From Bacteroidota bacterium (lineage in GTDB: Bacteria > Bacteroidota > Ignavibacteria > Kryptoniales > JAKASW01), in contig JAKAGT010000006.1 of assembly GCA_021825585.1 (NCBI GenBank), forward strand, positions 124,001 through 188,000: 64,000 nt of DNA, given 5' to 3'. The notes beneath the pieces were generated by a model. That model was given only the letters and a program-made list of their open reading frames with translations. It did not search any database and was not told the DNA's origin. The translations under genes and the position numbers were made by a program. Below, piece after piece: positions 28,186 through 38,621 of this stretch. The stretch's first letter is position 1. Every line of letters begins with the position of its first letter.

Positions 28186-30039
28186 ATGACATCTTATCTG
28201 ATCAATGTTTCGGCATGGGTTGGGATGATACTTGTATCATTCCTTTCTCTTGGCGACGCGTTCGCCCAAGGTGATCGGGCGGTGTCGTCTGTGCCGGAAT
28301 GGTCGAGGACGGCGGTCTGGTACCAGATATTTCCTGAAAGGTTTTGCAACGGTGACACGGCAAATGACCCTGCACCGCATGATATGATAGGTTCGTGGCC
28401 GTACGCAACTCCGATCGGTTGGCATATTTCTCCCTGGATGTCGGACTGGTATAAGTTGCAGCCATGGGAGGCTGCGGATGGGCACGACTTCTATTGGAAC
28501 GCCGGCGTTCGGCGATATGGCGGTGACATCCAGGGAATCATCGACCATCTTGATTATCTGAAAGATCTCGGAATAACAGCGATTTATCTTAATCCGATTT
28601 TTGAGTCTCCTTCTCTCCACAAATATGATACGCGAATGTACCACCATGTCGACAACAACTTCGGCCCTGATCCAGTGGGTGATGAAAAAATCTGGGCTGC
28701 CGAGAACCCTGCTGATCCTGCCACATGGGAATGGACCTCAGCCGACAAGTTGTTTCTGAAGTTGATCCGGGAAGTGCACAGCAGAGGAATGCGGATAATC
28801 ATCGACGGTGTATTCAACCACGTGGGGACTTCATTCTGGGCGTTTGAGGATGTCCTGAAAAATCAACAAAAATCCCGTTATGCGGATTGGTTTGAAATAA
28901 GGAGGTGGGACGATCCGGCGACTCCCGGAAATGAATTCGACTATGAAGGCTGGAACGGAGTGAGGGACCTTCCGGAAATCAGCAAGAATGGCCGGTATGA
29001 TCTTGCCGACGGTTTTGCAGACCACATCCATTCCATAGTCAAAAGGTGGATGGATCCGAACGGCGACGGAAATCCATCAGACGGGATCGACGGATGGAGA
29101 CTCGATGCCGCAGACAAAATCAGCCTGAAATTCTGGAGACAGTTCAGGATTTGGATAAAGGAGATTAATCCTGACGCATACATCACCGGTGAACTCTGGT
29201 GGGAAGACTGGCAGGTGAACGAGATGTTTGACGCGGCGCCGTGGCTGCAGGGTGACGCCTTCGACGGGATCATGAATTACAGGTTTGCGCGCGCAGTCAA
29301 GAAGTTCGTGACTGACGTCAAAGACCAGATTTCCGCCGGAGCGTTTTCAGACAGCATAACGGTACTTACCGGAGAGTGTGCGGAGGAGAATGTCCAAGCG
29401 CTGCAAAACCTCGTCGACAGCCATGACGTCGACCGGCTGAGCTCCCAGATCGTCAATCCCGACAGGTCATATGACCACTACGCAAACCCGGGACAGAACA
29501 GCGAATATCTTGTGAGGAAGCCCGACGGGACAGAGCTGCTCAAGCTGAAATTGATCGTTGGAATCCAGATGACGATGCCCGGTGCGCCGATGATTTACTA
29601 CGGCGATGAGGTCGGCATGTGGGGCGGTGATGATCCCGACTGCCGCAAACCAATGGTGTGGGCCGGTATGAAATACGATAACGAAGTGTCCGACCCCCGC
29701 GGAAGGCAACGAACGCCGGATTCGGTTTTTGTCAACACAGATCTACTCGGCTGGTACAAGAAATTGATTGCTGTCCGGAGAAATCACAAAGAGCTGTCGG
29801 AAGGAAGTTTAAGCTTCTTTTATGTCGATAATGAGAAGAAAGTGCTTGGCTACGGCAGAAGCCTGGAAGGGAAGACCGTTTACATCCTGCTGAACAACAG
29901 CAGTTCCGTCACTCCCATCACCTTCAGAGTGGGAGGCGGTGAGGTACTGACCGATCTGATTGACGGTAGTCAGATCGCCCCACTCGGCGGTGACTACAGA
30001 GTCACTCTTAAACCATATCAAATAATGATACTGGAGTAG
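28186..30039 (+). CDS. Secreted GH13 alpha-amylase/neopullulanase-like glycoside hydrolase
   Basis: AVWYQIFPERFCNGD; GVFNHVG; DGWRLDAAD; TGELWW; DSHDVDR. Confidence 0.92.
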   Translation: MTSYLINVSAWVGMILVSFLSLGDAFAQGDRAVSSVPEWSRTAVWYQIFPERFCNGDTANDPAPHDMIGSWPYATPIGWHISPWMSDWYKLQPWEAADGHDFYWNAGVRRYGGDIQGIIDHLDYLKDLGITAIYLNPIFESPSLHKYDTRMYHHVDNNFGPDPVGDEKIWAAENPADPATWEWTSADKLFLKLIREVHSRGMRIIIDGVFNHVGTSFWAFEDVLKNQQKSRYADWFEIRRWDDPATPGNEFDYEGWNGVRDLPEISKNGRYDLADGFADHIHSIVKRWMDPNGDGNPSDGIDGWRLDAADKISLKFWRQFRIWIKEINPDAYITGELWWEDWQVNEMFDAAPWLQGDAFDGIMNYRFARAVKKFVTDVKDQISAGAFSDSITVLTGECAEENVQALQNLVDSHDVDRLSSQIVNPDRSYDHYANPGQNSEYLVRKPDGTELLKLKLIVGIQMTMPGAPMIYYGDEVGMWGGDDPDCRKPMVWAGMKYDNEVSDPRGRQRTPDSVFVNTDLLGWYKKLIAVRRNHKELSEGSLSFFYVDNEKKVLGYGRSLEGKTVYILLNNSSSVTPITFRVGGGEVLTDLIDGSQIAPLGGDYRVTLKPYQIMILE

Positions 30040-30105
30040 AACGAGACAATTTTTCCTCGCGACCCAGGGAGAGACGATTGAAAGAATTGAGGAACGACGA
30101 ATAAT

Positions 30106-32004
30106 ATGCCGGGACGACAGGAAGGCTCTGCACATAATCGGGGACACGCTCTTCACTCCCAGGCAACGGGTAAACCCCGGAAGATCTTCTACGCCGTATT
30201 GATTATCGTACCGGTCCTCTTCTTCGTTCTACTGGAAGCGGGGCTCCGCCTCTTCAATTACGGGTACGATTTTACACAGTGGGTTGAACCGGTCGATGGG
30301 AAGTATGTCCTGAATCCAGGCATAGCGCACAAGTACTTCTATGATATGCGGAACGTCCCGTATTCCAACGGAGACATCTTCGATGAACGAAAGAAGCCGA
30401 ACGCGTTCAGAGTTTTTGTTCTTGGAGAGAGCAGCGCTGCGGGATATCCTTTCACTCCGATAGGGTCGTTCTCGAGATATATTCAGCAAAGGTTGAGCCT
30501 GGAGTACCCCGGCTCGAAGATCGAAGTAGTAAACTGCAGCATGACCGCCATAAACAGCTACGCGATGCTCGATATGTTTCCGGGAATTCTGAGAGAGAAG
30601 CCGGACCTGATACTTTTTTACGCCGGCCACAATGAATACTACGGTGCCCTCGGCGTGGGGTCGATGGAATCGTTCGGCACATCGCGCACCTTAGTCAACC
30701 TGGTTATTTATCTCCAGCAGTTCAGGACCTTTCAGCTTCTGCGGAACGCGCTGAGGGACATCGCCGGGATGATCACAAAAAAAGAGGCTCCATCCGGGAC
30801 ACTCATGGCGCGCATGGCACAGAATCAATATATCCCCCTTAACTCCATTACGTACAGAAAAGGGATCCATCAGTTCGAATCGAACATGCACGACATGCTT
30901 GAGATGGCAGAGAAGCAGCACGTGCCGGTCATCCTGGGGACTCTGGCCTGCAATCTTAAGGATCAGTATCCGTTTGTTTCCGTGAAAGACGGCACTCTGC
31001 CTCCGGCTGACAAAATATTCCTTCAGGCGAGAGAGGCTCTTTCGGAAAACCACCGTCAGGCAGCGGATTCTCTTTTCAGATTTGCAAAGGACCTTGATGC
31101 TCTGCGATTCAGGGCGCCGACTGAAATCAACAAGTTGATCCTCAATCTCGGAAAAGAATTCGGCTATCCCACCGTGAATATCGATTCGGCATTCGACGCC
31201 GCCAGTCCAGATCATATAGCCGGCGACAACCTGATGACCGATCATCTTCATCCGACACTGCAAGGTTATCAATTGATCGGGAAGTTGTTTTACCGGGTGA
31301 TGGAGAGAAATAATCTCCTTCCAAAATCTAAGCCGCTCGACTTAAGTGACGTGCAGCAGGACAGTGCGGCCGTCGCGAGCTTTCCATTTACAGGGTTGGA
31401 CAGCGTCATAGGCGAATACAGGATTAAGCTTCTGAAAAACGACTGGCCGTACATAGACAAAAAAGATAAAATACCGGATGATCGGCTGATTCGCCCGCGG
31501 GACTTCATAGACTCCGTTGCATATGAACTGGTCGAAGAGAAGATTAGCTGGGAGGAGGCTCATGTAAAAGCGGCTGACTGGTATCTCTCGAGGAACAATG
31601 TCAAATCGTTCCTTGCAACCATGAATGTCTTGATAAGTGAGTATCCAATTGTGACAAACTATTACGACTACGTTGCCAACGTCCTTCTTCAATTGAAAGA
31701 CTACGACACGGCCTATTATTACCTGGACAGAAGGGATGAGATGGGGCCCAGCGCATTCGCCACGAAGTACCTTGGGATAATAGAACTTTCCAGAGGGCGC
31801 ACTGATCGGGCAGAGAAATTCCTGAATGAGAGCCTGAAGCTTGACAGCAGCGACGCGCAGGTGTGGTATAACTTGTCGGGTGTTTACGTACACAAGGAAA
31901 ATTACGCGAAGGCTTTTCAGATGGTCAACAGAGCGCTGGCAATCCGGTCAGATTATCCTGAAGCGATTGCCCTGCGGCGGCAGCTGCAGGAAGCGGTGAA
32001 ATGA
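30106..32004 (+). CDS. SGNH/GDSL-like hydrolase with C-terminal TPR repeats
   Basis: VLGESSAAGYPF; FYAGHNEYYG; DHLHPTLQGYQLIGK; C-terminal TPR (VWYNLSGVYVHKENYAKAFQMVNRALAIRSDYPEA). Confidence 0.8.
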   Translation: MPGRQEGSAHNRGHALHSQATGKPRKIFYAVLIIVPVLFFVLLEAGLRLFNYGYDFTQWVEPVDGKYVLNPGIAHKYFYDMRNVPYSNGDIFDERKKPNAFRVFVLGESSAAGYPFTPIGSFSRYIQQRLSLEYPGSKIEVVNCSMTAINSYAMLDMFPGILREKPDLILFYAGHNEYYGALGVGSMESFGTSRTLVNLVIYLQQFRTFQLLRNALRDIAGMITKKEAPSGTLMARMAQNQYIPLNSITYRKGIHQFESNMHDMLEMAEKQHVPVILGTLACNLKDQYPFVSVKDGTLPPADKIFLQAREALSENHRQAADSLFRFAKDLDALRFRAPTEINKLILNLGKEFGYPTVNIDSAFDAASPDHIAGDNLMTDHLHPTLQGYQLIGKLFYRVMERNNLLPKSKPLDLSDVQQDSAAVASFPFTGLDSVIGEYRIKLLKNDWPYIDKKDKIPDDRLIRPRDFIDSVAYELVEEKISWEEAHVKAADWYLSRNNVKSFLATMNVLISEYPIVTNYYDYVANVLLQLKDYDTAYYYLDRRDEMGPSAFATKYLGIIELSRGRTDRAEKFLNESLKLDSSDAQVWYNLSGVYVHKENYAKAFQMVNRALAIRSDYPEAIALRRQLQEAVK

Positions 32005-32034
32005 AGACAAGGCTGAAAGGTTGAACCGAAGAGA

Positions 32035-33849
32035 GTGTATATACTAGGCATCTCGGCGTTCTATCATGATAGTGCCGCCTGCCTCGTGCGGGACGGAGAG
32101 ATAGTCTCGGCGGCACAGGAAGAAAGATTCTCCCGGAAGAAGCATGACAGCAACTTCCCGGTAGGTGCAATAGACTTTTGCCTGAAGCATGCCGGCATCG
32201 ACCTCTCCGGTGTGGAGCTTGTCGCATTCTACGACAAGTCATTCCTGAAATTCGAGAGGCTTCTGGAGACTTACTTGTCGTTCGCACCCGCAGGCATCAG
32301 ATCGTTCATTAAGGCGATGCCGCTGTGGATGAGAGAGAAGCTCTCGATGAGAGATTACATTCAGCACAGATTGAATTACGCAGGCAAGATCATTTTTCCG
32401 GAGCATCACGAGTCTCACGCCGCTTCCGCCTTCTTTCCCTCCCCATTTCAGGAAGCCGCGATCATAACAATGGATGGTGTGGGAGAATGGACCACAACGA
32501 GCTACGGGATCGGGAAGGATAATCGGGTCGAGCTACTCGAAGATATCACGTTTCCCCATTCGCTCGGACTTCTCTACTCCGCGTTTACCTACTATACCGG
32601 TTTCAAAGTCAATTCCGGTGAATACAAGGTAATGGGACTTGCCCCTTACGGTGAACCCAGGTACAAAGATCTGATACTGAGCGAACTGATCGACGTGAAA
32701 GATGACGGCTCATTCAAGTTGAACATGAAGTACTTCAACTACTGCGCCGGTCTTACGATGACCAACAGCAGGTTCAACAAGCTTTTCGGCGGAGAGCCGC
32801 GAAAACCGGAATCGAAACTGACACAAAGAGAAATGGACCTTGCCCGGTCACTTCAGGAAGTGACCGAGGAAGTCGTCCTGAAAATCGGGAGGCACGTCTA
32901 CAGAGAGACACGTATGAAGAACCTTGCGATGGCCGGCGGGGTTGCCCTGAATTGCGTCGCGAACGGGAGGCTCTTGAGAGAGGGACCGTTCGAGAACATT
33001 TGGATTCAACCCGCGGCAGGGGATGCCGGCGGAGCCATCGGCGCTGCCCTGACAGGCTGGTATCAGTACTATGATAAGAAGAGGACTGTCGACGGCCATG
33101 ACGCCCAGAAAGGGTCGTACCTTGGACCCGAGTTCACGCAGTCTGAAATTCAAAGTTATCTGGACCGCGAAGGAATTACGTACCACCAGATTCAGTCGGA
33201 AGAGGTCGCGAAGGTCGCTGCGGACTTGATAGCGGAGGAGAAAGTAATCGGCTGGTTTCAGGGACGAATGGAATTCGGGCCGCGGGCGCTCGGTGCAAGG
33301 TCGATACTGGGCGATGCGAGGTCTCCGAAGATGCAGGCGCAAATCAACCTCAAGGTGAAATTTCGTGAAAGTTTCCGTCCTTTTGCACCCGCCGTGCTCG
33401 CAGAAAAAGCCTCCGAATATTTCGACCTGAATGTTGAGAGCCCTTACATGCTCCTGGTTGCAGGCGTCAGGGAGGAACGCCGAAAAGAAATGACCGATGA
33501 GGAGCAGAATTTGTTCGGAATCGACAAGTTGAACGTTGTGCGGTCGGATATTCCTGCCGTGACGCATGTAGACTATTCTGCGAGGATACAGACCGTTCAC
33601 AAAGAGACCAATCCGATGTTCTACGACCTGATATCGACTTTCCACAGGGATCATGGCTGTGCCGTTGTGGTGAACACATCGTTTAACCTCAGAGGCGAAC
33701 CCATTGTCTGTACTCCCGAAGATGCCTACAAATGTTTCATGCGGACGAATACTGATCACCTGATAATTGGCAGCTTCCTTCTGAACAAGGAAGAACAGAA
33801 ACCATTGGAAGGAGACACGGGCTGGGAAAAAGAATTCAGACTCGATTGA
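32035..33849 (+). CDS. NodU/CmcH/SxtI-family carbamoyltransferase
   Basis: ILGISAFYHDSAACLVRDGEIVSAAQEERFSRKKHD; ALNCVANGRL; GPRALGARSIL; GTG start. Confidence 0.95.
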   Translation: MYILGISAFYHDSAACLVRDGEIVSAAQEERFSRKKHDSNFPVGAIDFCLKHAGIDLSGVELVAFYDKSFLKFERLLETYLSFAPAGIRSFIKAMPLWMREKLSMRDYIQHRLNYAGKIIFPEHHESHAASAFFPSPFQEAAIITMDGVGEWTTTSYGIGKDNRVELLEDITFPHSLGLLYSAFTYYTGFKVNSGEYKVMGLAPYGEPRYKDLILSELIDVKDDGSFKLNMKYFNYCAGLTMTNSRFNKLFGGEPRKPESKLTQREMDLARSLQEVTEEVVLKIGRHVYRETRMKNLAMAGGVALNCVANGRLLREGPFENIWIQPAAGDAGGAIGAALTGWYQYYDKKRTVDGHDAQKGSYLGPEFTQSEIQSYLDREGITYHQIQSEEVAKVAADLIAEEKVIGWFQGRMEFGPRALGARSILGDARSPKMQAQINLKVKFRESFRPFAPAVLAEKASEYFDLNVESPYMLLVAGVREERRKEMTDEEQNLFGIDKLNVVRSDIPAVTHVDYSARIQTVHKETNPMFYDLISTFHRDHGCAVVVNTSFNLRGEPIVCTPEDAYKCFMRTNTDHLIIGSFLLNKEEQKPLEGDTGWEKEFRLD

Positions 33850-33863
33850 TCTTGAGACACACC

Positions 33864-34283
33864 ATGATGCTGTTGGAAGAAATTAGACAAATTAAGGAAT
33901 CGAAGAAGGATCTAAGGAAATTTGGCCTGACGGTCGGCCCGGTTCTCCTGGCCATCGGTTTGTATCTGTTTCTGAGAGGTCGGAGTTCGGGTGCGTATTG
34001 GGCAGCGACGGGAATTCTCCTTATCTTTCTGTCAATTGTGGCGCCGGTCGTGCTTAAACCGTTGAACAAGGGATGGATGATTCTCGCGATTCTCCTCGGG
34101 TGGGTAATGACGCGGTTTATTCTCGTGATCCTGTTCTATCTTGTGTTAACCCCTACCGGACTCATCGCCAGAATGTTCCGTAAGGATTTCCTGGATAGAA
34201 GATTTGACAGGACACGGAATTCATACTGGCAGAAGAGAGAGAAGAACAAATTCGACCCGCGCGACTATGAGAGACAGTTCTGA
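33864..34283 (+). CDS. SxtJ-like small membrane protein
   Basis: Two-three TM helices, position immediately after carbamoyltransferase as in SxtI-SxtJ pairs; start at ATG 33864. Confidence 0.75.
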   Translation: MMLLEEIRQIKESKKDLRKFGLTVGPVLLAIGLYLFLRGRSSGAYWAATGILLIFLSIVAPVVLKPLNKGWMILAILLGWVMTRFILVILFYLVLTPTGLIARMFRKDFLDRRFDRTRNSYWQKREKNKFDPRDYERQF

Positions 34284-34344
34284 TTCCTTGCAAGAGTAGC
34301 AAAAAATATTCTTATGGAAATGAGGAGTGTGAAGCTGGAGATCT

Positions 34345-34503
34345 ATGGGAAGACTATCGATTATCTCTGAATTGTGGGAGTTTATGCGAACCAGAAAGAA
34401 ATGGTGGCTTGCACCGATTCTCGTTTTACTCCTGCTGCTCAGTGCGCTCATCATCATTACACAGGGCTCCGCACTGGCCCCATTCATTTATTCGTTGTTC
34501 TAG
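34345..34503 (+). CDS. 52-aa single-TM protein, DUF5989-like (absent from supplied ORF track)
   Basis: ATG 34345 - TAG 34501: MGRLSIISELWEFMRTRKKWWLAPILVLLLLLSALIIITQGSALAPFIYSLF; follows the SxtJ-like gene. Confidence 0.75.
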   Translation: MGRLSIISELWEFMRTRKKWWLAPILVLLLLLSALIIITQGSALAPFIYSLF

Positions 34504-34569
34504 GATAGCCCGTTCGGATGTGCTTTGAAACTGAAAATGAATGATGAAACAACAAGGAGTAATTCCCGG

Positions 34570-37500
34570 ATGAAACAAATTGCCCAATTGCTGGCGGCGG
34601 TTTTCCTGACTTCTACTGTTTTATTTGCTCAGGTTCCTGATAGTGTGGATGTCACATTCTATTATAGGCCGCAGGGTAACCCATCGGTGGTGTACCTGCC
34701 GGGGGAATTCAATAATTGGGCGTCGAATTCGGGCGGCGTGATTTCGCCGGGGAGCTCATCCGCGATGGTCAAGGATACTGTCACGGGTGTCTGGTCCAAG
34801 ACCGTCCGCCTGCGGGCAGGAGGCCATCTGGGCGGCGGCGTTCCAGGAGCTTACCAGTACAAGTTCAACGAGAATGGATTATCTACCGGATGGCTGCCTG
34901 ATCCGCTGAATCCCTATCAAAACGCGGCGGACCATAACAATTCTATCCTGCCTACCGGGAGCCCGACCGTTTTCCATCTCCTGCCTAATTCCACATCGGG
35001 CCTCGTGAGGACTCAACATCCGCTCCTGGCTTCATACGTTTTCCCCTCCCTTGCAAGCGGGGTGGACACGTCGTCATTCTCTCTTACGATAGATACAACA
35101 ATAATGCACGTGTCAGGATCGGCCTACAACGATTCGAGCAAGATATTCGCTTTCCGATGGCCTGATCCACTCCAGAACGGTTCGCATCGGCTGAAATTCT
35201 CCGTTAAAAACCTTGCCGGAAGTATCGTTTCGGACTCTGCCTCTTTTGTCGTCCAGGCAGGAGCTATGCAGATTCTGAACCGCGGAGGATATATAACGAG
35301 AAAGCCGTCCCTGCTGCTCAACGGCGCCGTCGAAGACACCTCGGTTCACAGCGTCAGGATTGTCAGGAACAGCATCGATACCGCCTCGGTGCAGGTGTTG
35401 AACGGTAGTTTCGAAGACTCGGTCTCCTTCGTTGAAGGAGCGAATAGCTTCGTTGCAGTTGCAACGGATAGTGCCGGAACTACGATAATCTCCGCGCCGT
35501 TCACGATGACTTATTTCGTGGATCACTCCCCTTACGCAGACATAAGTTTCTCGTCGTCCGGAAACTCGATCACGCTTTCTGCCGAGAAAAGCACGGATCC
35601 GGATTCGGCTCAAGCCGCGCACTTGAATTTTCTTTGGGGAGTCGATCCAGATAATCCAACCAAGGTCAGCGGAGTCGAAAGCGCAACGTCATCCTCGGTG
35701 ATTATCCAGAGGCCGTTGGTTCCGGGCGAATACATTTTCTCCCTGATCGCGTCCGATCCGGACGGAAACAAGGATACGACGAGATCTTATTTCACCGTGT
35801 ACACGAACGACAGCGTTAGTTTCCCGACTTACGCTTCCAATCCCGGGTGGGCGAAAATGGGCCGCATATACGAAATCTTCTTCAACTCATTCACGCCGGA
35901 GCGGACGATCAATGCGGCGACGCAGAAGCTCAACTACATAGCGCAAATGGGTTTCAATATTGTCTGGGTGATGCCGGTGATGAAGAACAACCAGCCGATC
36001 GACAACGGCCCCGGGCCGGGGTATAATATCGTGGATTTTTATGAAGTTGCGCCGCAGTATGGTACCAACGCCGATTTCATGAATTTTGTACAACGCGCTC
36101 ACGAACTGGGGATGAAGGTGGTCCTTGACGTTACGCCGAACCATACCAGCTTCAATCACCCTTTTGTGCAGGACGCCCGTCTGTACGGCAGGAATTCCTT
36201 CTATTGGGGTTTCTACCAGCATGAGTTGATTTCAAATTCGAATTATCATCCTGATCTTCCGGAGGCGATCACCGGCGACAAGTTTGTTTACTATGCGCCC
36301 TTCGGCGATCAGATTTTGAATTACAACTGGTCGGATGTCGACGCACGGGCATACATGGACGGAGTCTATAAATGGTGGGTGGAGAACATGGACATCGATG
36401 GTTTCCGTTTCGATGTATACTGGGGTCCGCACGATCGGGCGAACAGCGGCAATGGCGGTGAAGACGAGATGGGTGCGCCGACTCGGAGCTTGCTCAAGCA
36501 TATCAAGCCGAACATTTTCCTTCTCGGGGAGACATCGGGGACCGGCGTGGGAACGGAAGTCAGTTATGCGGACCGTGACGGAGGGGTCGACGCTGCATAC
36601 GATTGGAATCTATTCCACAACGGCATTCAGGCTTTCAGTTTCCTCAGCTCGTCCAGCATCTCCACGCTGAATAACAATGTCACGAACTATGGACCGAACG
36701 GCGGAGCCACGATGGGATTCGTGCCGGGCCCAAACGCGCTCTTCCTGCGCGGGATGGAAAACCATGATGAAGATCGTATCGCCTTCACTTATGACTCATA
36801 CGGCAGGACTATGCCGATGGCAACCGTGATTTTTACCGTTCCCGGAATTCCGATGATCTACTCGGGGCAGGAGGCCGGATTCGGTCGAGGCATAACCGAT
36901 TTCGACCAACGCCGCAGGGGAATCATTGACTGGAACGCCGGCGGAAAGGCCCTTCTGACTCCGCACTACCAGCGGTTGGCCTGGATACGCGGCACATTCC
37001 CCGCTTTCTCGACACAGAAATTCTTCAGGTTGTCCACTGGCAATCCATGGGTGTACGGTTACACCAGGCCATACCTGGACCAGAATGGTATCATACTCGT
37101 CAACTTCGGTAGCGCCTCGGTGACGGCCAATATCACTCTCGTCGGAAACGGAAATTCAGGGAACGTCTATTTGCCTGGCGATGTTGCAAGCGGGAAGCTA
37201 TATTATTTGAATGATGTCTACAACGATACCTCATACGCCGTCACTTTCTTGAACGACTCGCTCAATTTCTCGACGGTCCTGCCGTATTACGGATCCGCTG
37301 TATACGTTTTGAGCGACTCCGTCATTCACATGACTATCCCGCAGATAACATCAGTAGAGAAGAGGTCCCCCCAGGATGTACCTGCCGGTTACTCGCTATC
37401 CCAGAACTATCCGAATCCGTTCAACCCGACGACCATGATTCGATATGCGTTGCCGGAACGTGCCTTCGTGAGAATGGATGTGTTCGACATTCTGGGGCAG

Positions 37501-37647
37501 TGTGTGAGGACGCCGGTCAATTCCGAACAGGCTCCCGGGATCCATGAAGTGATTTTCGACGGTCAGGGGCTGGCTTCCGGGGTATATTTCTACAAACTCT
37601 CCGCCGGAAGTTTCGTGAAGGTGGAAAAAATGCTGAGGCTGAAATAA
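34570..37647 (+). CDS. Secreted multi-domain GH13 alpha-amylase-family enzyme with N-terminal E-set/CBM and T9SS C-terminal sorting domain
   Basis: VDVTFYYRPQGNPSVVYLPGEFNNWAS; DVTPNHTS; DGFRFDVYW; LLGETSG; MENHDEDR; YPNPFNPTTMIRYALP...GVYFYKLSAGSFVKVEKMLRLK; AAGGAG at 34553. Confidence 0.9.
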   Translation: MKQIAQLLAAVFLTSTVLFAQVPDSVDVTFYYRPQGNPSVVYLPGEFNNWASNSGGVISPGSSSAMVKDTVTGVWSKTVRLRAGGHLGGGVPGAYQYKFNENGLSTGWLPDPLNPYQNAADHNNSILPTGSPTVFHLLPNSTSGLVRTQHPLLASYVFPSLASGVDTSSFSLTIDTTIMHVSGSAYNDSSKIFAFRWPDPLQNGSHRLKFSVKNLAGSIVSDSASFVVQAGAMQILNRGGYITRKPSLLLNGAVEDTSVHSVRIVRNSIDTASVQVLNGSFEDSVSFVEGANSFVAVATDSAGTTIISAPFTMTYFVDHSPYADISFSSSGNSITLSAEKSTDPDSAQAAHLNFLWGVDPDNPTKVSGVESATSSSVIIQRPLVPGEYIFSLIASDPDGNKDTTRSYFTVYTNDSVSFPTYASNPGWAKMGRIYEIFFNSFTPERTINAATQKLNYIAQMGFNIVWVMPVMKNNQPIDNGPGPGYNIVDFYEVAPQYGTNADFMNFVQRAHELGMKVVLDVTPNHTSFNHPFVQDARLYGRNSFYWGFYQHELISNSNYHPDLPEAITGDKFVYYAPFGDQILNYNWSDVDARAYMDGVYKWWVENMDIDGFRFDVYWGPHDRANSGNGGEDEMGAPTRSLLKHIKPNIFLLGETSGTGVGTEVSYADRDGGVDAAYDWNLFHNGIQAFSFLSSSSISTLNNNVTNYGPNGGATMGFVPGPNALFLRGMENHDEDRIAFTYDSYGRTMPMATVIFTVPGIPMIYSGQEAGFGRGITDFDQRRRGIIDWNAGGKALLTPHYQRLAWIRGTFPAFSTQKFFRLSTGNPWVYGYTRPYLDQNGIILVNFGSASVTANITLVGNGNSGNVYLPGDVASGKLYYLNDVYNDTSYAVTFLNDSLNFSTVLPYYGSAVYVLSDSVIHMTIPQITSVEKRSPQDVPAGYSLSQNYPNPFNPTTMIRYALPERAFVRMDVFDILGQCVRTPVNSEQAPGIHEVIFDGQGLASGVYFYKLSAGSFVKVEKMLRLK

Positions 37648-38534
37648 TGGCGCTCTTTCTCCTTTTCTGGTCACTTATTCCTTTGCACAATCATTCGCTT
37701 CCGAAGACAAGGGCTCGCGCAAAAGCCGACACGTTGGGTGTCAGTTACGTCTACCGGGAGGTGCCTCCTAACGACGGTAGAACCGGGGTATCTCGGGGCG
37801 GAGTGTGGCAGGATTTAATTGATGAGAGAGTGCCCGGATTTTTCTTCAGTACCGGCGAGTTTACCGGGGGGAGTCTCGCTATAACATACGGCCTGTTCAA
37901 GTCGGACGATGAGGTCTATGAGGATTTACACGGCATAAGGATGCGGAGCCCGGTGCTTTCTACGGTAAGCCCGGTCGTGAGCATGATGGGGCTCGGCACT
38001 TTCTCTATCGGGGTCTTCGGCGGTTTTTATCTTTATCACTTTGCGACCGGCGATAAAACTTCACTCCGCGCGGCAAACATTGGCATGGAATCGTTCCTGT
38101 TGAGCGGCATCTCCACACAGATATTGAAGAACCTGTTCGGACGGGAGCGGCCCAGCATGGCGACAAGGGAAGGCGGAAGGTGGAGCGGTCCGCTTTCTTA
38201 TTTCAGGCATACAGACAACGGGAGCAAGAGTATCGCGAGCTATGATGCTTTCCCGTCCGGGCACACGGCAACTATCTTCGCAGCTGCCGCCACGATCGCG
38301 GATGTATATCACGAGCCGTGGGTTTCCTACGCCGCTTATGCGACTGCTACCCTCGTGGGCATCTCGCGAGTCATGGAGAGCGCCCACTGGCCGAGCGACG
38401 TTTTTGTAGGATCCATAATCGGGATCGCCAGCACCAGGATCGTCGAGGACCTCCCGTTCAACAGGGAACTGCCGGCGGTTCAGTTTTCAATGATCAATAA
38501 TTCGTACGGAGCAACTCTGTCTTTCAAGTTCTAA
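37647..38534 (+). CDS. PAP2-family phosphatase, membrane/secreted
   Basis: LKNLFGRERPSMA ... AFPSGHTATIFAAA ... SRVMESAHWPSDVFVGSIIG. Confidence 0.88.
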   Translation: MALFLLFWSLIPLHNHSLPKTRARAKADTLGVSYVYREVPPNDGRTGVSRGGVWQDLIDERVPGFFFSTGEFTGGSLAITYGLFKSDDEVYEDLHGIRMRSPVLSTVSPVVSMMGLGTFSIGVFGGFYLYHFATGDKTSLRAANIGMESFLLSGISTQILKNLFGRERPSMATREGGRWSGPLSYFRHTDNGSKSIASYDAFPSGHTATIFAAAATIADVYHEPWVSYAAYATATLVGISRVMESAHWPSDVFVGSIIGIASTRIVEDLPFNRELPAVQFSMINNSYGATLSFKF

Positions 38535-38621
38535 AGCAGGCAGGGCTGCTTCAGAGAGTTTAGCTCAGAGGGCTGTAACATTTTAAAAAACAAAAGGGCA
38601 GTCGGGAATGGAGGGAAGACT

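Noticed and set aside
32848-33759. 303-aa minus-strand ORF inside the carbamoyltransferase
   Set aside because: Antisense shadow ORF, no start context
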